A stretch of DNA of 64,000 nucleotides from Cyanobium sp. Cruz CV13-4-11 (GTDB lineage Bacteria > Cyanobacteriota > Cyanobacteriia > PCC-6307 > Cyanobiaceae), in assembly GCF_024346055.1 (NCBI RefSeq), contig NZ_JAGQCH010000005.1, forward strand, positions 1-64,000. Reading direction: 5' to 3'. Below the pieces are notes generated by a model. It saw only the letters and a program-made list of their open reading frames with translations. It did no database searches and was not told the DNA's origin. The position numbers and the translations under genes are program-made. Below, one piece after another: positions 40,351 to 50,533 of this stretch. Positions within the stretch are counted from its first letter, which is position 1. Each line of letters starts with the position of its first letter.

Positions 40351-41019
40351 ATGATCACCGCCAACCAGCGGTCCCCGATCACCGTCGCCCTGGCCAAGGG
40401 CGCCCTGCTGAAGGATTCGGTGCGCCGCTTTCAGGCGGCCGGGCTGGATTTCTCCGATTTACTGGAGGAGGACAACCGCCTGCTGATGGTGCCGAGCCGC
40501 TGCGGCAGGGCCAGGGCCCTGCTGGTCCGCAACGCCGATGTGCCGGTGTACGTGGCCTATGGCCAGGCCCAGCTCGGGGTGGTGGGCTACGACGTGCTGC
40601 GGGAGCACCAGCTGCCGGTGGCCCAGCTGGTGGATCTCGGCTTCGGCGGCTGCCGGATGGCGGTGGCGGTGAAAGCCAGCAGCGGCTACCGCCGCGCCGC
40701 GGATCTGCCGGCCCACTGCCGCGTGGCCAGCAAGTTCACCCGCTGCGCCGAAGCCTTCTTCGAGCAGCTGGATCTGCCGGTGGAGCTGATCCACCTCACC
40801 GGTTCGGTGGAACTCGGTCCGATCACGGGCATGTCCGAGGCGATCGTCGATCTGGTGGCTACCGGCCGCACCCTGCGCGACAACGGCCTGGTGGCGATCG
40901 AGGATCTGTTCACCAGCACGGCCCGGCTGATCGGCCATCCCCTGGCCCTGCGTCTCGATGACGGGGCCCTTCAGGGCCTGGTGGAGCGCGTCGCTGCCGT
41001 CCCGCTAGCGGTCCGATGA
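40351..41019 (+). CDS. hisG: ATP phosphoribosyltransferase, short form
   Basis: HisG starts histidine synthesis by joining ATP and PRPP. From ATG 40351 the product is 222 residues, the short form that needs a HisZ regulatory subunit, as in cyanobacteria. Motifs: [71 protein letters not shown], and the PRPP loop [24 protein letters not shown]. An ATG at 40336 adds five residues. It overlaps the ABC exporter gene by four bases. Confidence 0.93.
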   Translation: MITANQRSPITVALAKGALLKDSVRRFQAAGLDFSDLLEEDNRLLMVPSRCGRARALLVRNADVPVYVAYGQAQLGVVGYDVLREHQLPVAQLVDLGFGGCRMAVAVKASSGYRRAADLPAHCRVASKFTRCAEAFFEQLDLPVELIHLTGSVELGPITGMSEAIVDLVATGRTLRDNGLVAIEDLFTSTARLIGHPLALRLDDGALQGLVERVAAVPLAVR

Positions 41020-42815
41020 GCAGCCTCGATGGCCAGCGACTGCGGCGACTGCTTCCTTACCTGGGCCGGGATCGCAAGCGCCTGCTGCTGTCCCTGCTGC
41101 TGCTGATCCCCCTGGCCCTGGCGGCCTCGGTTCAGCCGCTGCTGGTGGGCCAGGTGATCTCCAAGCTCCGGGGCGAGGAGGTGCTGCCCTGGCTGACCCC
41201 CCTGCCGGTGCCGACGGCCCTGCGGGTGCTGGTGGCGATGCTGCTGGCGGCGGTGCTGCTGCGCCTCTCCCTGCAGGGCACCCAGACCTACAACGTGCAG
41301 GTGGTGGGCCAGCGCCTCACCGCCCGCATCCGCGACGACCTGTTCCGGCATGCGATGGCCCTGTCGCTGCGCTTCCACGACCGCACGCCGGTGGGCAAGC
41401 TGCTCACCCGCCTCACCAGCGACGTGGATGCCCTGGCCGAGGTGTTCGGCAGCGGCGCGGTGGGGGTGCTCTCCGATCTGGTCACCCTGCTGGTGATCGG
41501 CCTCACCATGCTCTCGATCGAGTGGCGGCTGGGGCTGCTGCTGCTGGCCAGCCAGGTGCCCGTGACCATGGGGGTGCTGTGGTTGCAGGGCCGTTACCGC
41601 AAGGCCAACTACCGGGTGCGGGAGGAACTGGGCCAGCTCAACGCCGACCTGCAGGAAAATCTGCAGGGCCTGGAGGTGGTGCAGATGTTCCGCCGCGAGG
41701 CCGTCAACGGCGAGCGCTTCTCCCACACCACCGACGCCTATCGCCGGGCCGTCACCGGCACGATCTTCTACGACAGCGCCATCTCCGCCTTCATCGAGTG
41801 GGTGGCCCTGGCGGCGGTGGCGATGGTGCTGGCCCTCGGCGGCGCCATGGTCACCGGTGGGGCGATGGGCCTGGGCACCCTGACCACCTTCATTCTTTTC
41901 TCCCAGCGGGTGTTCGACCCCCTGCGCCAGCTGGCGGAGCGCTTCACCCAGATCCAGGGGGGCCTCACCGCCGTGGAACGCATCGGTGAACTGCTCGAGC
42001 AGCCGATCGAGATCGCCGATCTGCCCAGCAGCCAGCGCAGCGCCGCCGCTGTGGTGTCAGGGGCGGAACGCTTCAGCCCCGGCGAGGTGGAGTTCGAGAA
42101 CGTCTCCTTCGCCTACCGCCCTGACGATCCGATCCTCACCGATCTCTCCTTCCGCATCGCCCCCGGCGAGCACGTGGCGATCGTGGGCCCCACCGGGTCC
42201 GGCAAGACCACCGTGATCCGGCTGCTCTGCCGGCTCTACGAACCCCAGCAGGGCACCATCCGCCTCGATGGCGTGGACATCCGCGAACTGCCGATCGCCA
42301 CCCTGCGGCGGCGCCTGGGGGTGGTGCTGCAGGACACCTTCCTGTTCAGCGGCAACGTGGCGGAGAACCTCCGCCTTGATTCGGCCATCAGCGATGCGGA
42401 TCTGGAGCGCCTCTGCGCGGACCTCGGCCTTGGCCCCCTGCTGGCCCGGCTGGGGGATGGGCTGGCCTCCGAGCTGCGGGAGCGGGGCGGCAACCTCTCC
42501 TCCGGCGAGCGCCAGCTCCTGGCGGTGGCGCGGGTGGCGATCCGCGACCCGTCGGTGCTGGTGATGGACGAGGCCACCGCCTTCATGGATCCCTCCACGG
42601 AGGCCACCCTGCAGCGGGACCTCGACACCCTGCTCAGCGGCCGCACCGCCATCGTCATCGCCCACCGCCTGGCCACCGTCGAGGCCGCCGACCGCATCCT
42701 GGTGCTGCGCCGCGGCCGCCTGATCGAGGAGGGCAACCATCGTGAACTGCGGGCCGTCGGCGGGCTCTACGCCCAGCTGGCGGAGCTGCAGGAAAAGGGG
42801 CTGGCCACACTCTGA
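41016..42815 (+). CDS. ABC exporter, fused membrane and ATPase domains
   Basis: A 599-residue half-transporter of the MsbA/Sav1866 type. Residues 1-330 hold six transmembrane helices with the coupling sequences [19 protein letters not shown] and [21 protein letters not shown]. The ATPase domain has Walker [10 protein letters not shown] near 392, Q-loop [10 protein letters not shown], signature [14 protein letters not shown] near 494, Walker [13 protein letters not shown] and H-loop [10 protein letters not shown]. It should work as a homodimer. Substrate, lipid or drug, cannot be told. Coupled to hisG by a four-base overlap, a common but unexplained pairing. Confidence 0.92.
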   Translation: MSSLDGQRLRRLLPYLGRDRKRLLLSLLLLIPLALAASVQPLLVGQVISKLRGEEVLPWLTPLPVPTALRVLVAMLLAAVLLRLSLQGTQTYNVQVVGQRLTARIRDDLFRHAMALSLRFHDRTPVGKLLTRLTSDVDALAEVFGSGAVGVLSDLVTLLVIGLTMLSIEWRLGLLLLASQVPVTMGVLWLQGRYRKANYRVREELGQLNADLQENLQGLEVVQMFRREAVNGERFSHTTDAYRRAVTGTIFYDSAISAFIEWVALAAVAMVLALGGAMVTGGAMGLGTLTTFILFSQRVFDPLRQLAERFTQIQGGLTAVERIGELLEQPIEIADLPSSQRSAAAVVSGAERFSPGEVEFENVSFAYRPDDPILTDLSFRIAPGEHVAIVGPTGSGKTTVIRLLCRLYEPQQGTIRLDGVDIRELPIATLRRRLGVVLQDTFLFSGNVAENLRLDSAISDADLERLCADLGLGPLLARLGDGLASELRERGGNLSSGERQLLAVARVAIRDPSVLVMDEATAFMDPSTEATLQRDLDTLLSGRTAIVIAHRLATVEAADRILVLRRGRLIEEGNHRELRAVGGLYAQLAELQEKGLATL

Positions 42816-43573
42816 GGCCCTTGGGTCTGGGCGGGGAGCTCCAGCTCCTCCTCCAGCCACATGTCGATCAGGGCCGCCAGCTCGCGGGGGTTCTCGACCA
42901 TCGGCAGGTGGCCGAGCCCTGGAAGGATCGCCAGCTGGTGGTCGGGGCTGTAGCCGGCCAGGTGGCGCACGTAGCGGGGTTGCATCACCCGGTCGCGGCT
43001 GCCGGCGAGCCACAGGCTGGGCACCTGGAGTTCGGCCGTGAGCCTGGGCAGCTGGCGAACGGCGCCCCGGTTGGTGCTGCAGGCCAGCAGCCCCTGGGCG
43101 GCGCGGCCGTCCGCCAGCAGCGGGCTGCGGATCGCCTCCGTGCCCGGCAGACGGGCCAGCCAGGACGGCCGCCAGCGAAGGAAGGCGGCCCCGCCGCTGC
43201 GCACCCGGGCGAAGGGGCGGGGCTGGAAAACACCGCCCCCCGCCGCGATCTGCACCAGGCCCCGCAGCTGCCCCCCCAGCAGGGGCGCTGCATGCAGCGC
43301 CACGCTGCCCCCCAGCGAGTGACCCAGGAGCACCACCGGTCGCCCGGCGGCTTCCCGCTGGACGGCCTCGGCCAGCCAGCGGCCGTAGCTGGCCAGGCTG
43401 GCCTGCAGTCCCCGGGGCCGTTGCGTGCCGCCAAAGCCGGGCAGATCAGGGCACCACAGCGACCAGCGCGGCGCCAGTTCCCGCCGCAGAGGATGCCACA
43501 GCCGGCCCGCCAGCAGCCAGCCATGGACGCCGACCAGCAGGGGCCAATCAGAGTTGGCGGAGGAGACGCTCAG
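42767..43573 (-). CDS. Alpha/beta hydrolase without a standard start codon
   Basis: The fold is complete in one open frame: DWPLLVGVHGWLLAGRLW near the start, DLPGFGG, nucleophile elbow VVLLGHSLGGSVALHA, PSLWLAGSRDRVMQP with the acid, and LPGLGHLPMVENP with the catalytic His. Yet between the upstream stop (TAG, about 43595) and the core there is no ATG, GTG or TTG; the best candidate is CTG at 43573. The first standard start, GTG 43336, falls just before the nucleophile and would lose about 80 residues. Either a non-canonical start is used or the start was lost. The 3' end overlaps the ABC exporter by 49 bases. Confidence 0.65.
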   Translation of the reverse strand: MSVSSANSDWPLLVGVHGWLLAGRLWHPLRRELAPRWSLWCPDLPGFGGTQRPRGLQASLASYGRWLAEAVQREAAGRPVVLLGHSLGGSVALHAAPLLGGQLRGLVQIAAGGGVFQPRPFARVRSGGAAFLRWRPSWLARLPGTEAIRSPLLADGRAAQGLLACSTNRGAVRQLPRLTAELQVPSLWLAGSRDRVMQPRYVRHLAGYSPDHQLAILPGLGHLPMVENPRELAALIDMWLEEELELPAQTQGPQSVASPFSCSSASWA

Positions 43574-43655
43574 GACAGTCGCTGGCTGGAGTCCCTACCC
43601 TGCCGCAGTCCGGCCTGCATCCGTCAGGATCTTCAGAACGCGTAGCCCCCACGCC

Positions 43656-44147
43656 GTGCCCGAGACCCTGCCGCTGATGACCGATCTCTATGGGTCCGGG
43701 CACCGCCTCTGCGCCACCCCCAATCCCAGTCTGGAGCTGGTGCTCAGCCAGGCACGCCCGATCGACCTGATCGAGCTTGAGGCGCTTTGCGATGCGGTGG
43801 GCTGGAGCCGTCGTCCCCTGCGGCGCGTGCGCAAGGCTCTCCAGAACAGCCTCCTCCAGGTGGGGCTCTGGCGCCATGACGCCCGTCTGCCCCGGCTGGT
43901 GGGCTTCGCCCGCTGCACCGGTGACGGGGTGGTGGAGGCCACCGTCTGGGATGTGGCGGTCCATCCGCGCTACCAGGGCGCCGGCCTGGGCAAGGAGCTG
44001 ATGGACTACGTGCTCGAGCAGTTGCGGGCCATGGGCATCGACCGGGTGAGCCTGTTCGCCGATCCCGACGTGGTGGGGTTCTACGCCGCTCAGGGCTGGG
44101 AGCTGGAGCCGCTGCAGCGCCGCTGTGCCTTCTGGTATGCCCCCTGA
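43656..44147 (+). CDS. GNAT-family N-acetyltransferase
   Basis: The 163-residue protein has the GNAT acetyl-CoA fold: GLWRHDARLPRLVGFARCTGDG, then VEATVWDVAVHPRYQGAGLGKELMDYVLEQL, where R/Q-x-x-G-x-G/A is the pyrophosphate loop, and VSLFADPDVVGFYAAQGWELEP at the end. GTG 43656 gives the start; ATG 43677 is seven residues shorter. Cyanobacterial relatives include plastid-type serotonin or GNAT acetyltransferases; substrate not determined. Its 3' end overlaps the convergent glycosyltransferase gene by 58 bases. Confidence 0.8.
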   Translation: MPETLPLMTDLYGSGHRLCATPNPSLELVLSQARPIDLIELEALCDAVGWSRRPLRRVRKALQNSLLQVGLWRHDARLPRLVGFARCTGDGVVEATVWDVAVHPRYQGAGLGKELMDYVLEQLRAMGIDRVSLFADPDVVGFYAAQGWELEPLQRRCAFWYAP

Positions 44148-44836
44148 GGGCCCGGCCCGTAGTAGCGCTGGGCAAGCTGCGCCGCCGGTGTGCCGCGGCG
44201 CCAGGCGCGTCTGAGACGGGCGTTGGCCAGCACCGTCTGCCACACCCCCAGCCGCTGCCAGCGCCGGCTGTTCACCCGCAGGGCCGGGGCCAGGAGGCCG
44301 ATCCTGGCCTGGCGACGCAGGCGCTGCACGAACTCCAGGTCCTCCATCAGCGGCAGCGGCGCGATTCCGCCGGCGGCGTCATGGAGCCGCCTGGCCAGCA
44401 GCAGCCCCTGGTCGCCGTAGGGCAGCTGGCGCCAGCGGCTGCGCAGTTCCACCGCCAGCTCCACCAGGCGCAGGGATGGATCATCGCCGGCGATGCGCAG
44501 CCGGAAGGCCCAGGCGCCGGTCTCGCCGGCGGCGATCGCCGCTGAGATGGCCCTGGCCCACCCCGACGGCAGGCGCACGTCCCCGTGCAGCAGCAGCAGC
44601 CAGGTGCCCGCGCTGCGGGCCACCCCGGCGGCCAGCTGGCCGCCACGGCCGCTGCTGTCGTGGAGCACCCCGGCGCCGGCCAGGGCGGCCAGCCGCGGGG
44701 TGCCGTCCCGGCTGCCGCCATCCACCACCAGCACCTCCCGCACCAGCTCCGGTGCCGTGGCCAGATCCGCCAGCAGGGCCGGCAGGCCCCGGGCCTCGTT
44801 GCGGGCGGCGATCACCACGCTCAGGGGCGGCCTCAT
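44090..44836 (-). CDS. TIGR04283-family arsenosugar-type glycosyltransferase (GT2)
   Basis: The 248-residue GT2 enzyme starts LSVVIAARNEARGLPALLADLATAP, a nucleotide-sugar binding start. It continues with EVLVVDGGSRDGTPRLAALAG, then WLLLLHGDVRLPSGWARAI holding the DxD-like metal site, then GDQGLLLARRLHDAAGGIAPLPLMEDLEFVQRLRRQ, the typical TIGR04283 ending. Members are linked with arsenosugar synthesis. It overlaps the neighbouring TIGR04282 gene by four bases, a common pairing. No arsenic methyltransferase or arsenic regulator is in this window. Confidence 0.8.
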   Translation of the reverse strand: MRPPLSVVIAARNEARGLPALLADLATAPELVREVLVVDGGSRDGTPRLAALAGAGVLHDSSGRGGQLAAGVARSAGTWLLLLHGDVRLPSGWARAISAAIAAGETGAWAFRLRIAGDDPSLRLVELAVELRSRWRQLPYGDQGLLLARRLHDAAGGIAPLPLMEDLEFVQRLRRQARIGLLAPALRVNSRRWQRLGVWQTVLANARLRRAWRRGTPAAQLAQRYYGPGPQGAYQKAQRRCSGSSSQP

Positions 44837-45453
44837 CGCCAGGGGTCCAGGTCGGCGGGGCGATCGAGGTCGTGGCGCTCCGCCAGCAGGGCCGCCTCCA
44901 GGCCGGCCTGCCTTGCCAGCGCCAGGGTCTGTGCCAGCACCCGGTCGCTGCCCCAGGCGATGCCCGTGAACAGCTGGGGCGTGGCCCGGCGCCGGCCGAT
45001 CAGCCAGTAGCCCCCGTCGCCGGCGGGGCCCAGCACCAGGGCTCTGTGCTCCAGGACCTGGAAGGCCTCCACCAGATCCTCGGCCGCCAGGGCCGGCAGG
45101 TCACTGCCGATCAGCACCACCGCCGCTGCCCCCTCGCGGCAGCCGCGCAGCAGCTGACGCTGCAGCCGCAAGCCCAGGCTGCCGCTGCCCTGGGCCACCA
45201 CCCGGTCGACGCCGAGCAGGCGTCCCCAGCGCAGGGCCGCCCGGGGGCCGAGGCCGCTCGCCGCCAGCACCAGCTCCAGCCCACCGCCCTGGCCCCCGGC
45301 GCCTGCGGCCGACGCCAGGGCCCTGCGGGCCTCGGCCGCGGCGGCCAGCCCATGCTGGGTGAGGCGGGCCTGGATGGCGGCGGCCCTGGCCCTGCCCACC
45401 CCGGGCACCAGCCGGCTCTTGCAGCGGCCCGGCGCCGGCCAGCGGGCCAGCAT
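44833..45453 (-). CDS. TIGR04282-family arsenosugar-type glycosyltransferase
   Basis: From ATG 45453 the product is 206 residues and matches the CofC/TIGR04282 nucleotidyl- or glycosyltransferase-like fold: MLARWPAPGRCKSRLVPGVG at the start (the P-x-P-G-x-x-K-x-R motif), AAVVLIGSDLPALAAEDLVEAF, VLGPAGDGGYWLIG, and GIAWGSDRVLAQTLALARQAG near the end. The longer frame from 45744 is a shadow of htrA. It lies downstream of htrA with a 41-base gap and overlaps the TIGR04283 gene by four bases, so the two transferases are made together. Confidence 0.8.
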   Translation of the reverse strand: MLARWPAPGRCKSRLVPGVGRARAAAIQARLTQHGLAAAAEARRALASAAGAGGQGGGLELVLAASGLGPRAALRWGRLLGVDRVVAQGSGSLGLRLQRQLLRGCREGAAAVVLIGSDLPALAAEDLVEAFQVLEHRALVLGPAGDGGYWLIGRRRATPQLFTGIAWGSDRVLAQTLALARQAGLEAALLAERHDLDRPADLDPWR

Positions 45454-45494
45454 CACCAGTTGCGCTGGTCGGGTCCCCCGACCTCTCGGCGGCC

Positions 45495-46622
45495 TCAACC
45501 CTCGCGCGGCAGTTCGGCGGGGCGGACGGTGAGGTTCTGCCGGGAGCCGTTGCGCAGCACCGTGATCGCCAGGGGCTCGTCCACCCTGCCCCGATCCACC
45601 CCCAGCTGCACCTCCGAGGCGTTGCGGACGGCCTTGTCGCCCACCTTCTCGATCAGATCGCAGGGCTTCAGGCCGCCCAGGGCCGCGGGGCTGTTGGCCA
45701 TCACCTCGACCACCACCACGCCGTTCACCTCCGGCAGGCGGCACTCGTTGGTGGTGGCGTTGATCTCCTTGGCCAGCTGGGGGGTGAGGGCCTGGAGGCG
45801 CACCCCGATGTAGGGGTGGCTGGCGTAGCCGCGCTCGAGGATCTGGGCGGCGATCTGGCGGGCCGTGTTGATCGGGATCGCGAAGCTCAGCCCGGCGCCC
45901 GGCGCCTGGCGGATGGCGGTGTTGATGCCGATCACCTGGCCGCGGTCGTTGATCAGCGGCCCGCCGCTGTTGCCGGGGTTCACGGCGGCGTCGGTCTGGA
46001 TGTAGGGCACCCGCTGGCCCTCACCCACGGCGTTGGTGCGCTGGATGGCGCTGATGATCCCGGCCGTGACCGTGTTATCGAGGCCGAGGGGGTTGCCGAT
46101 GGCGATCGCCCATTCCCCCGGCCGCACCTTGTTGGAATCGCCCAGGGTGGCGACCGGCAGCTTGGAGGCCACCACCTTGACCACCGCCACGTCGGTCAGG
46201 GGGTCGGCCCCCAGCACCTTGCCGGTGAAGCTGCGGCCGTCGGGCAGGGTCACGCTCACCTCGCTGGCCCCCTCGACCACGTGGGCATTGGTGAGCAGCA
46301 CCCCGTCGGAACGGGTGATGAACCCCGATCCCTGGCCCTGCTGCTGCTGGATGGCCGGACCCCGGCCGAAGATGCCGCCCAGGGGGTTCACGGTGCGTTT
46401 GACCGTGTCGATGCGCACCACGGCCGGGCCCGCCTTCTCGACCGCGTCGACGATCACGGAACTGCTGGGCTGCAGCGTCGGCGCTGGGGCCGCATCGCTG
46501 ATGGGGGCCTGCTCGGGCTTGGGCAGGCCCGGGAGTGCCAGACGGGTGCCGGTGCAGGAGGTCAGCAGGCCTGCCGTGGCCACCTGGAGGCTGAGGCGGA
46601 ACAGGAAACGGGGCTGAACCAT
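45495..46622 (-). CDS. HtrA/Deg-family trypsin-like serine protease
   Basis: The 375-residue protease begins with a lipoprotein-like signal ([14 protein letters not shown]; Cys23 is in a lipobox-like context). The trypsin domain has catalytic His in NAHVVEGA near 112, Asp in [11 protein letters not shown] near 142, and Ser in [11 protein letters not shown] near 216. A PDZ domain follows ([17 protein letters not shown] and [18 protein letters not shown]). Cyanobacterial Deg proteases (HhoA/HhoB/HtrA) degrade damaged exported proteins. A Gln-rich stretch (IQQQQGQ) lies in the LA loop. Divergent from dnaA. Confidence 0.93.
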   Translation of the reverse strand: MVQPRFLFRLSLQVATAGLLTSCTGTRLALPGLPKPEQAPISDAAPAPTLQPSSSVIVDAVEKAGPAVVRIDTVKRTVNPLGGIFGRGPAIQQQQGQGSGFITRSDGVLLTNAHVVEGASEVSVTLPDGRSFTGKVLGADPLTDVAVVKVVASKLPVATLGDSNKVRPGEWAIAIGNPLGLDNTVTAGIISAIQRTNAVGEGQRVPYIQTDAAVNPGNSGGPLINDRGQVIGINTAIRQAPGAGLSFAIPINTARQIAAQILERGYASHPYIGVRLQALTPQLAKEINATTNECRLPEVNGVVVVEVMANSPAALGGLKPCDLIEKVGDKAVRNASEVQLGVDRGRVDEPLAITVLRNGSRQNLTVRPAELPREG

Positions 46623-46713
46623 CGGTGGCGGACGGGCGTCGCTGAAGGATTCATTAAAGACGAACCTCCGGGCCCGGGATGCCTATATTCGGCCATCGCG
46701 TCGTGGGCTCCTG

Positions 46714-48147
46714 GTGCAGCAGGGTGATCAGCTGTGGCACAGGGTGAGCCAGGATCTTCAGGGCAGGCTCAGCAAACCGACCTACGAGACCTGGATCCGG
46801 CAGGCTCGCTGCCGGGATTTCGCCGATGGCCTGCTGCGCCTGGAGGCCCCCAACAGCTTCGCCTGCGGCTGGCTGCGCAAGAACTATCTGGTGATGATCG
46901 CCGCGGTGGCCAGCGAGCACGCCGGCCGGCAGGTGCGGGTGGAAGTGGAGGTGGCCCCGGATGCCGAACCCCTGGGCGAGCTGCCGGAGGTCGTCGCTGA
47001 GAACGGCGGCCCGCTGCCGCAGCCGGTGCTGGAGCCCCCCCTGCGGGCGGCCGGCCCGGCCGGTGGTGCCGGTGGTGGTGGCGCCACCCGGACGGTGCCG
47101 GCCCCCCTGCGCCTCGGGGCGGGCCTGAACACCCGCTACGTGTTCAACCGCTTCGTGGTGGGGGCCAACAGCCGCATGGCCCATGCCGCCTCCCTGGCGG
47201 TGGCGGAGGCCCCCGGCCGGGAGTTCAACCCCCTGTTCATCTGTGGCGGGGTGGGCCTGGGCAAGACCCACCTGATGCAGGCCATCGGCCACTACCGGTT
47301 GGAGATTGATCCGGACGCCCGCGTGTTCTACGTCTCCACCGAGACCTTCACCAATGACCTGATCCAGGCGATCCGCAAGGACGGCATGCAGGCCTTCCGC
47401 GATCGTTACAGGGCGGCCGACCTGATCCTGGTGGACGATATCCAGTTCATCGAGGGCAAGGAGTACACCCAGGAGGAGTTCTTCCACACCTTCAACGCCC
47501 TGCATGAGGCCGGTCGCCAGATCGTGATCGCCAGCGACCGGCCCCCCAGCCAGATTCCCAAGCTCCAGGAGCGGCTGATTTCCCGCTTCTCGATGGGACT
47601 GATCGCCGACATCCAGATCCCCGACCTGGAGACCCGGATGGCGATTCTGCATAAGAAGGCCGAAGCGGAGCAGGTGTCCCTGCCCCGGGAACTGATCCAG
47701 TACATCGCCGGCCGCTTCACCTCCAACATCCGTGAACTCGAAGGCGCCCTCACCCGGGCCGTGGCCTTCGCCTCGATCACGGGCCTGCCGATGACCGTGG
47801 AATCGCTGGCGCCGATGCTCGATCCGGTCGGTAATGAGGTGGCGGTCACCCCCCAGCAGGTGCTGGAGAAGGTGGCGGAGGTGTTCGAGGTGCGCATCGA
47901 CGAGATGCTCAGCCCCAGCCGCAAACGGGCCGTCAGCCAGTCCCGTCAGGTGGGGATGTACCTGATGCGCCAGAACACCAACCTGTCCCTGCCGCGCATC
48001 GGCGAAGCCTTCGGCGGCAAGGATCATTCCACCGTGATGTACGCGGTGGAGCAGGTGGAGAAGAAGCTCAGCTCCGACCCAGCCCTGGCCCGCCGCGTGC
48101 AGCAGGTGCGGGACCTGCTGCAGATTGCCTGTCGTCAGCGCCGCTGA
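46714..48147 (+). CDS. dnaA: Chromosomal replication initiator DnaA
   Basis: DnaA (477 residues) binds the origin and opens it. Domain I ([22 protein letters not shown]) is followed by a Gly/Pro-rich linker near 100-125. The AAA+ core starts [22 protein letters not shown], with Walker [13 protein letters not shown] near 179 and Walker [13 protein letters not shown] near 238. The DNA-binding domain ends [22 protein letters not shown] near 435, the DnaA signature. The start is GTG 46714. The 91-base upstream gap has an AT-rich tatatt that may be a promoter; I saw no clear DnaA-box cluster there. Convergent with cbbX. Confidence 0.96.
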   Translation: MQQGDQLWHRVSQDLQGRLSKPTYETWIRQARCRDFADGLLRLEAPNSFACGWLRKNYLVMIAAVASEHAGRQVRVEVEVAPDAEPLGELPEVVAENGGPLPQPVLEPPLRAAGPAGGAGGGGATRTVPAPLRLGAGLNTRYVFNRFVVGANSRMAHAASLAVAEAPGREFNPLFICGGVGLGKTHLMQAIGHYRLEIDPDARVFYVSTETFTNDLIQAIRKDGMQAFRDRYRAADLILVDDIQFIEGKEYTQEEFFHTFNALHEAGRQIVIASDRPPSQIPKLQERLISRFSMGLIADIQIPDLETRMAILHKKAEAEQVSLPRELIQYIAGRFTSNIRELEGALTRAVAFASITGLPMTVESLAPMLDPVGNEVAVTPQQVLEKVAEVFEVRIDEMLSPSRKRAVSQSRQVGMYLMRQNTNLSLPRIGEAFGGKDHSTVMYAVEQVEKKLSSDPALARRVQQVRDLLQIACRQRR

Positions 48148-48156
48148 GGCTGAGGC

Positions 48157-49125
48157 TCAGCCGGCGCCGGTGAGGGGCCGGGCCGGATCCAGCCCCTCCA
48201 CTTCCCCGTGGAACACCCGGCTGGCGATGATGTCGTCGGCCTCGATCGTCATCAGGTCGGTTTTGGTCAGGGCGTGGCCCATGCCGCTGAACAGCCGGTT
48301 GGCCTGGCGCATCCGGGCCCGGTCGATGGCGTTGCGGATCGAGCGGGCATTGGCGAAGAAGGGCAGCTGAATGCGGCGTTGGATGTACTCGGCGAAGGCC
48401 GCACCCGCCTCCGCACTGAAGCGGTAGTTCTCCGCCGCCAGGATCAGCTGGGCGATCGCCAGAAGTTCCGGGGCGGTGTAGTCGGGGAAGTCGATGTGGT
48501 TGGCCACCCGCGAGGAGAGACCCGGGTTGCTCTGGTAGAAGATGTCCATCCGCTCCTTGTAGCCGGCGAAGATCACCACCAGATCGTTGCGGTTGTTCTC
48601 CATCACCTGCAGCAGGATCTCGATCGCCTCGGCGCCATAATCCCGTTCGTTCTCGGGTCTGTAGAGGTAATAGGCCTCGTCGATGAACAGCACGCCGCCC
48701 ATCGCTTTTTTGAGCATCTCCCTGGTTTTCGGGGCGGTGTGGCCGATGTACTGGCCCACCAGATCGTCGCGGGTGGCCGTCACCACATGGCCCTTGCGCA
48801 CATAGCCGAGCCCGTGCAGGATTTTCGACATGCGTTCCGCCACGGTCGTCTTGCCAGTGCCGGGCCGGCCGGTGAACGACATGTGCAGGCTGGGCGGTGC
48901 CGTGTCGAGCCCCACCTGGGTGCGGGCCCGGTTGATCACCAGCAGGGCGGCGATTTCCCGGATCCGGGCCTTCACCGGGCGCAGGCCGATCAGTTCCCGG
49001 TCGAGCTGGTCGAGCACCTCCTTGATGCCGGCGGCGTCGTAGGCCGCCCGCAGGTCCACCAGGGTCGACTCCTGGGGCACGGCTTCCCCAGCCACGTCGG
49101 CAGCCTCGTCGCTAGAGGAGCCCAT
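48157..49125 (-). CDS. cbbX: RuBisCO activase CbbX (AAA+)
   Basis: CbbX is the red-type RuBisCO activase that removes inhibitory sugar phosphates from form I enzyme. The 322-residue product has the core [25 protein letters not shown], Walker [16 protein letters not shown] near 85, a [19 protein letters not shown] pore-region segment, Walker [12 protein letters not shown] near 145, and sensor/arginine residues in [18 protein letters not shown] Glu/Asp-rich N-terminal extension of about 20 residues is present. It is the last gene of the carboxysome-linked run and overlaps the preceding acRAF-like gene by 14 bases. Finding it with form IA RuBisCO is known in alpha-carboxysome organisms. Confidence 0.93.
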   Translation of the reverse strand: MGSSSDEAADVAGEAVPQESTLVDLRAAYDAAGIKEVLDQLDRELIGLRPVKARIREIAALLVINRARTQVGLDTAPPSLHMSFTGRPGTGKTTVAERMSKILHGLGYVRKGHVVTATRDDLVGQYIGHTAPKTREMLKKAMGGVLFIDEAYYLYRPENERDYGAEAIEILLQVMENNRNDLVVIFAGYKERMDIFYQSNPGLSSRVANHIDFPDYTAPELLAIAQLILAAENYRFSAEAGAAFAEYIQRRIQLPFFANARSIRNAIDRARMRQANRLFSGMGHALTKTDLMTIEADDIIASRVFHGEVEGLDPARPLTGAG

Positions 49126-49357
49126 CGATGGCCTTGGCGAAGGTTTCCTCCGGTTCGCCGATCGGGTCCTCGTCGGCTTCGGCGCGCAGCGTGAGGTTCA
49201 CGTAGGTGCGCCCGAAGCTGATGTCGGGGAAGCGGCCCTCCTGCTCCGAGAGGCCGTTCAGGCGCTCCAGGAAGGTGCGGGTGCGTTCGTAGTCATCGAA
49301 CTCGATGCGGCGCTCGAGCCGATCCGGTCGGGGCCGTCGGGTCCAGGGCTGATCCAT
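49112..49357 (-). CDS. Pterin-dehydratase-like RuBisCO assembly factor (acRAF)
   Basis: The 81-residue protein resembles 4a-hydroxytetrahydrobiopterin dehydratases (DCoH): [34 protein letters not shown], then [31 protein letters not shown]. The family histidine doublet used for pterin catalysis is missing: the usual P-x-x-x-x-H-H segment reads [12 protein letters not shown]. In alpha-carboxysome operons such degenerate dehydratases act as the RuBisCO assembly chaperone acRAF. Position between chpX and cbbX supports this. Length normal. It overlaps cbbX by 14 bases, showing coupling. Confidence 0.85.
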   Translation of the reverse strand: MDQPWTRRPRPDRLERRIEFDDYERTRTFLERLNGLSEQEGRFPDISFGRTYVNLTLRAEADEDPIGEPEETFAKAIDGLL

Positions 49358-49372
49358 GGACCCGACCTTAGA

Positions 49373-50533
49373 TCAGCCCGGATCATCGAGACAGTCGGTG
49401 CGGGCCACGCAGAGGCGGGCGGCCCAGGCGGCGGCGTAGGCCCGGTTGGCCGCCTGCTGCGCCGGGACGTCGCTGTCGAGCGGATGGGGGAAGGTGCCGG
49501 CGATGGCGGCGTTGGTGACGCAGAACATCGCCTTCTGGAACGTCATGCAGATCTTCACCCGCACGTCCCCGGCGCCGCGGATGCCGGCCAGGTAGGTCTG
49601 GTGCAGACGGTCGGGCAGGTGGCGGTACATGTCCTGCATCAGCAGGCTGGGCGGGATGCCCGAGCCCATGGTGGGCAGCGGGTCGGCGTAGAGGGCGCCA
49701 TACATGAACTGGGCCTGGTCAGGGGAAATCTGCTGGGCCTGGGCGTTGAAGGACACGGTGCCCAGGAACGGCGTGCCGCGCAGGAACACCGCTTCGACGT
49801 AGGGCACGGCCACATCCATCAGGAAGGTGAGGCCCGCCTCGGGGGGGAGCACCCAGAAGCGGCTGCCGGCGATCTCCACCGCGTAGGTGATCGGGGCCCC
49901 CGCCGCCGCCACCAGGCCCTCCTTGATGAACGTGACCACCGCGGCGATCGAGTCCACCCGCCCGTCCCGCTCGGCCCTGGCCAGATCGATGAACAGATCG
50001 CTCATCACCCGCCAGAACTGGCCCAGGGCATGGGTGGTGGCCGCCGAGCGGATCAGTTCGCCCAGGAACTGGGGAAACAGCGGGTTGAGGGCCGCCAGCA
50101 GGGGGTCGCGCCGGGTCTTGCGGGCCACGATGGCGGCGCAGTTGGCCGCAAAGGCCTCGCTGTCGAGGTAGGCATCGAGGCCACCGGTGCCGTGCCAGAG
50201 CATCGCCTTCTGGCAGTACTCCGCATATTCGAAGTTGATCCGGTCGTGCAGGAGATGGCGCCAGATCTTCGCCGGGCTGTGGTCACCGTCGAGGAAGCGG
50301 AACACCGGGAAGGGATTCAGGAACTGCTTCTCGGCCTGGTAAATGAGGTTGATGCTGTAGGCATCCAGCACCTCCCCGTAGCTCTCCAGCACGTCCACCA
50401 CCTGGCTCAGGTGATCGGGGGACTCAGCCAGCAGGGTGCGTCCGGCCAGCAGTGTTTCCACCAGGTCGTCACTGGAGGGAAGCCCGCCGCTGAAGGTGAG
50501 GGGCGGCTTTGGAGAACGGGGGATCGGTCTCAT
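49373..50533 (-). CDS. chpX: CO2 hydration protein ChpX (CupA/CupB family)
   Basis: From ATG 50533 the product is 386 residues of the ChpX/ChpY (CupB/CupA) family, the zinc-containing subunit of NDH-1 that turns CO2 into bicarbonate on the cytosolic face. Seen: PLTFSGGLPSSDDLVETLLAG at the start, the conserved AEKQFLNPFPVFRFLDGD, FEYAEYCQKAMLWHGTGGLDAYL with a His and Cys, and ANRAYAAAWAARLC at the end. The four-base overlap (ATGA) with ndhD4 ties it to that membrane subunit, so it is the CupB-type low-affinity form as in alpha-cyanobacteria. The longer frame from 50830 is a shadow. Confidence 0.93.
   Translation of the reverse strand: MRPIPRSPKPPLTFSGGLPSSDDLVETLLAGRTLLAESPDHLSQVVDVLESYGEVLDAYSINLIYQAEKQFLNPFPVFRFLDGDHSPAKIWRHLLHDRINFEYAEYCQKAMLWHGTGGLDAYLDSEAFAANCAAIVARKTRRDPLLAALNPLFPQFLGELIRSAATTHALGQFWRVMSDLFIDLARAERDGRVDSIAAVVTFIKEGLVAAAGAPITYAVEIAGSRFWVLPPEAGLTFLMDVAVPYVEAVFLRGTPFLGTVSFNAQAQQISPDQAQFMYGALYADPLPTMGSGIPPSLLMQDMYRHLPDRLHQTYLAGIRGAGDVRVKICMTFQKAMFCVTNAAIAGTFPHPLDSDVPAQQAANRAYAAAWAARLCVARTDCLDDPG

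Noticed and set aside
46623-46713. Replication origin next to dnaA
   Set aside because: The 91-base gap is AT-richer but I see no cluster of DnaA boxes; in cyanobacteria dnaA is often not at the origin.
48148-48162. Bidirectional terminator between dnaA and cbbX
   Set aside because: A 6-bp hairpin exists (48148-48162), but it overlaps both gene ends and has no T run on either strand.
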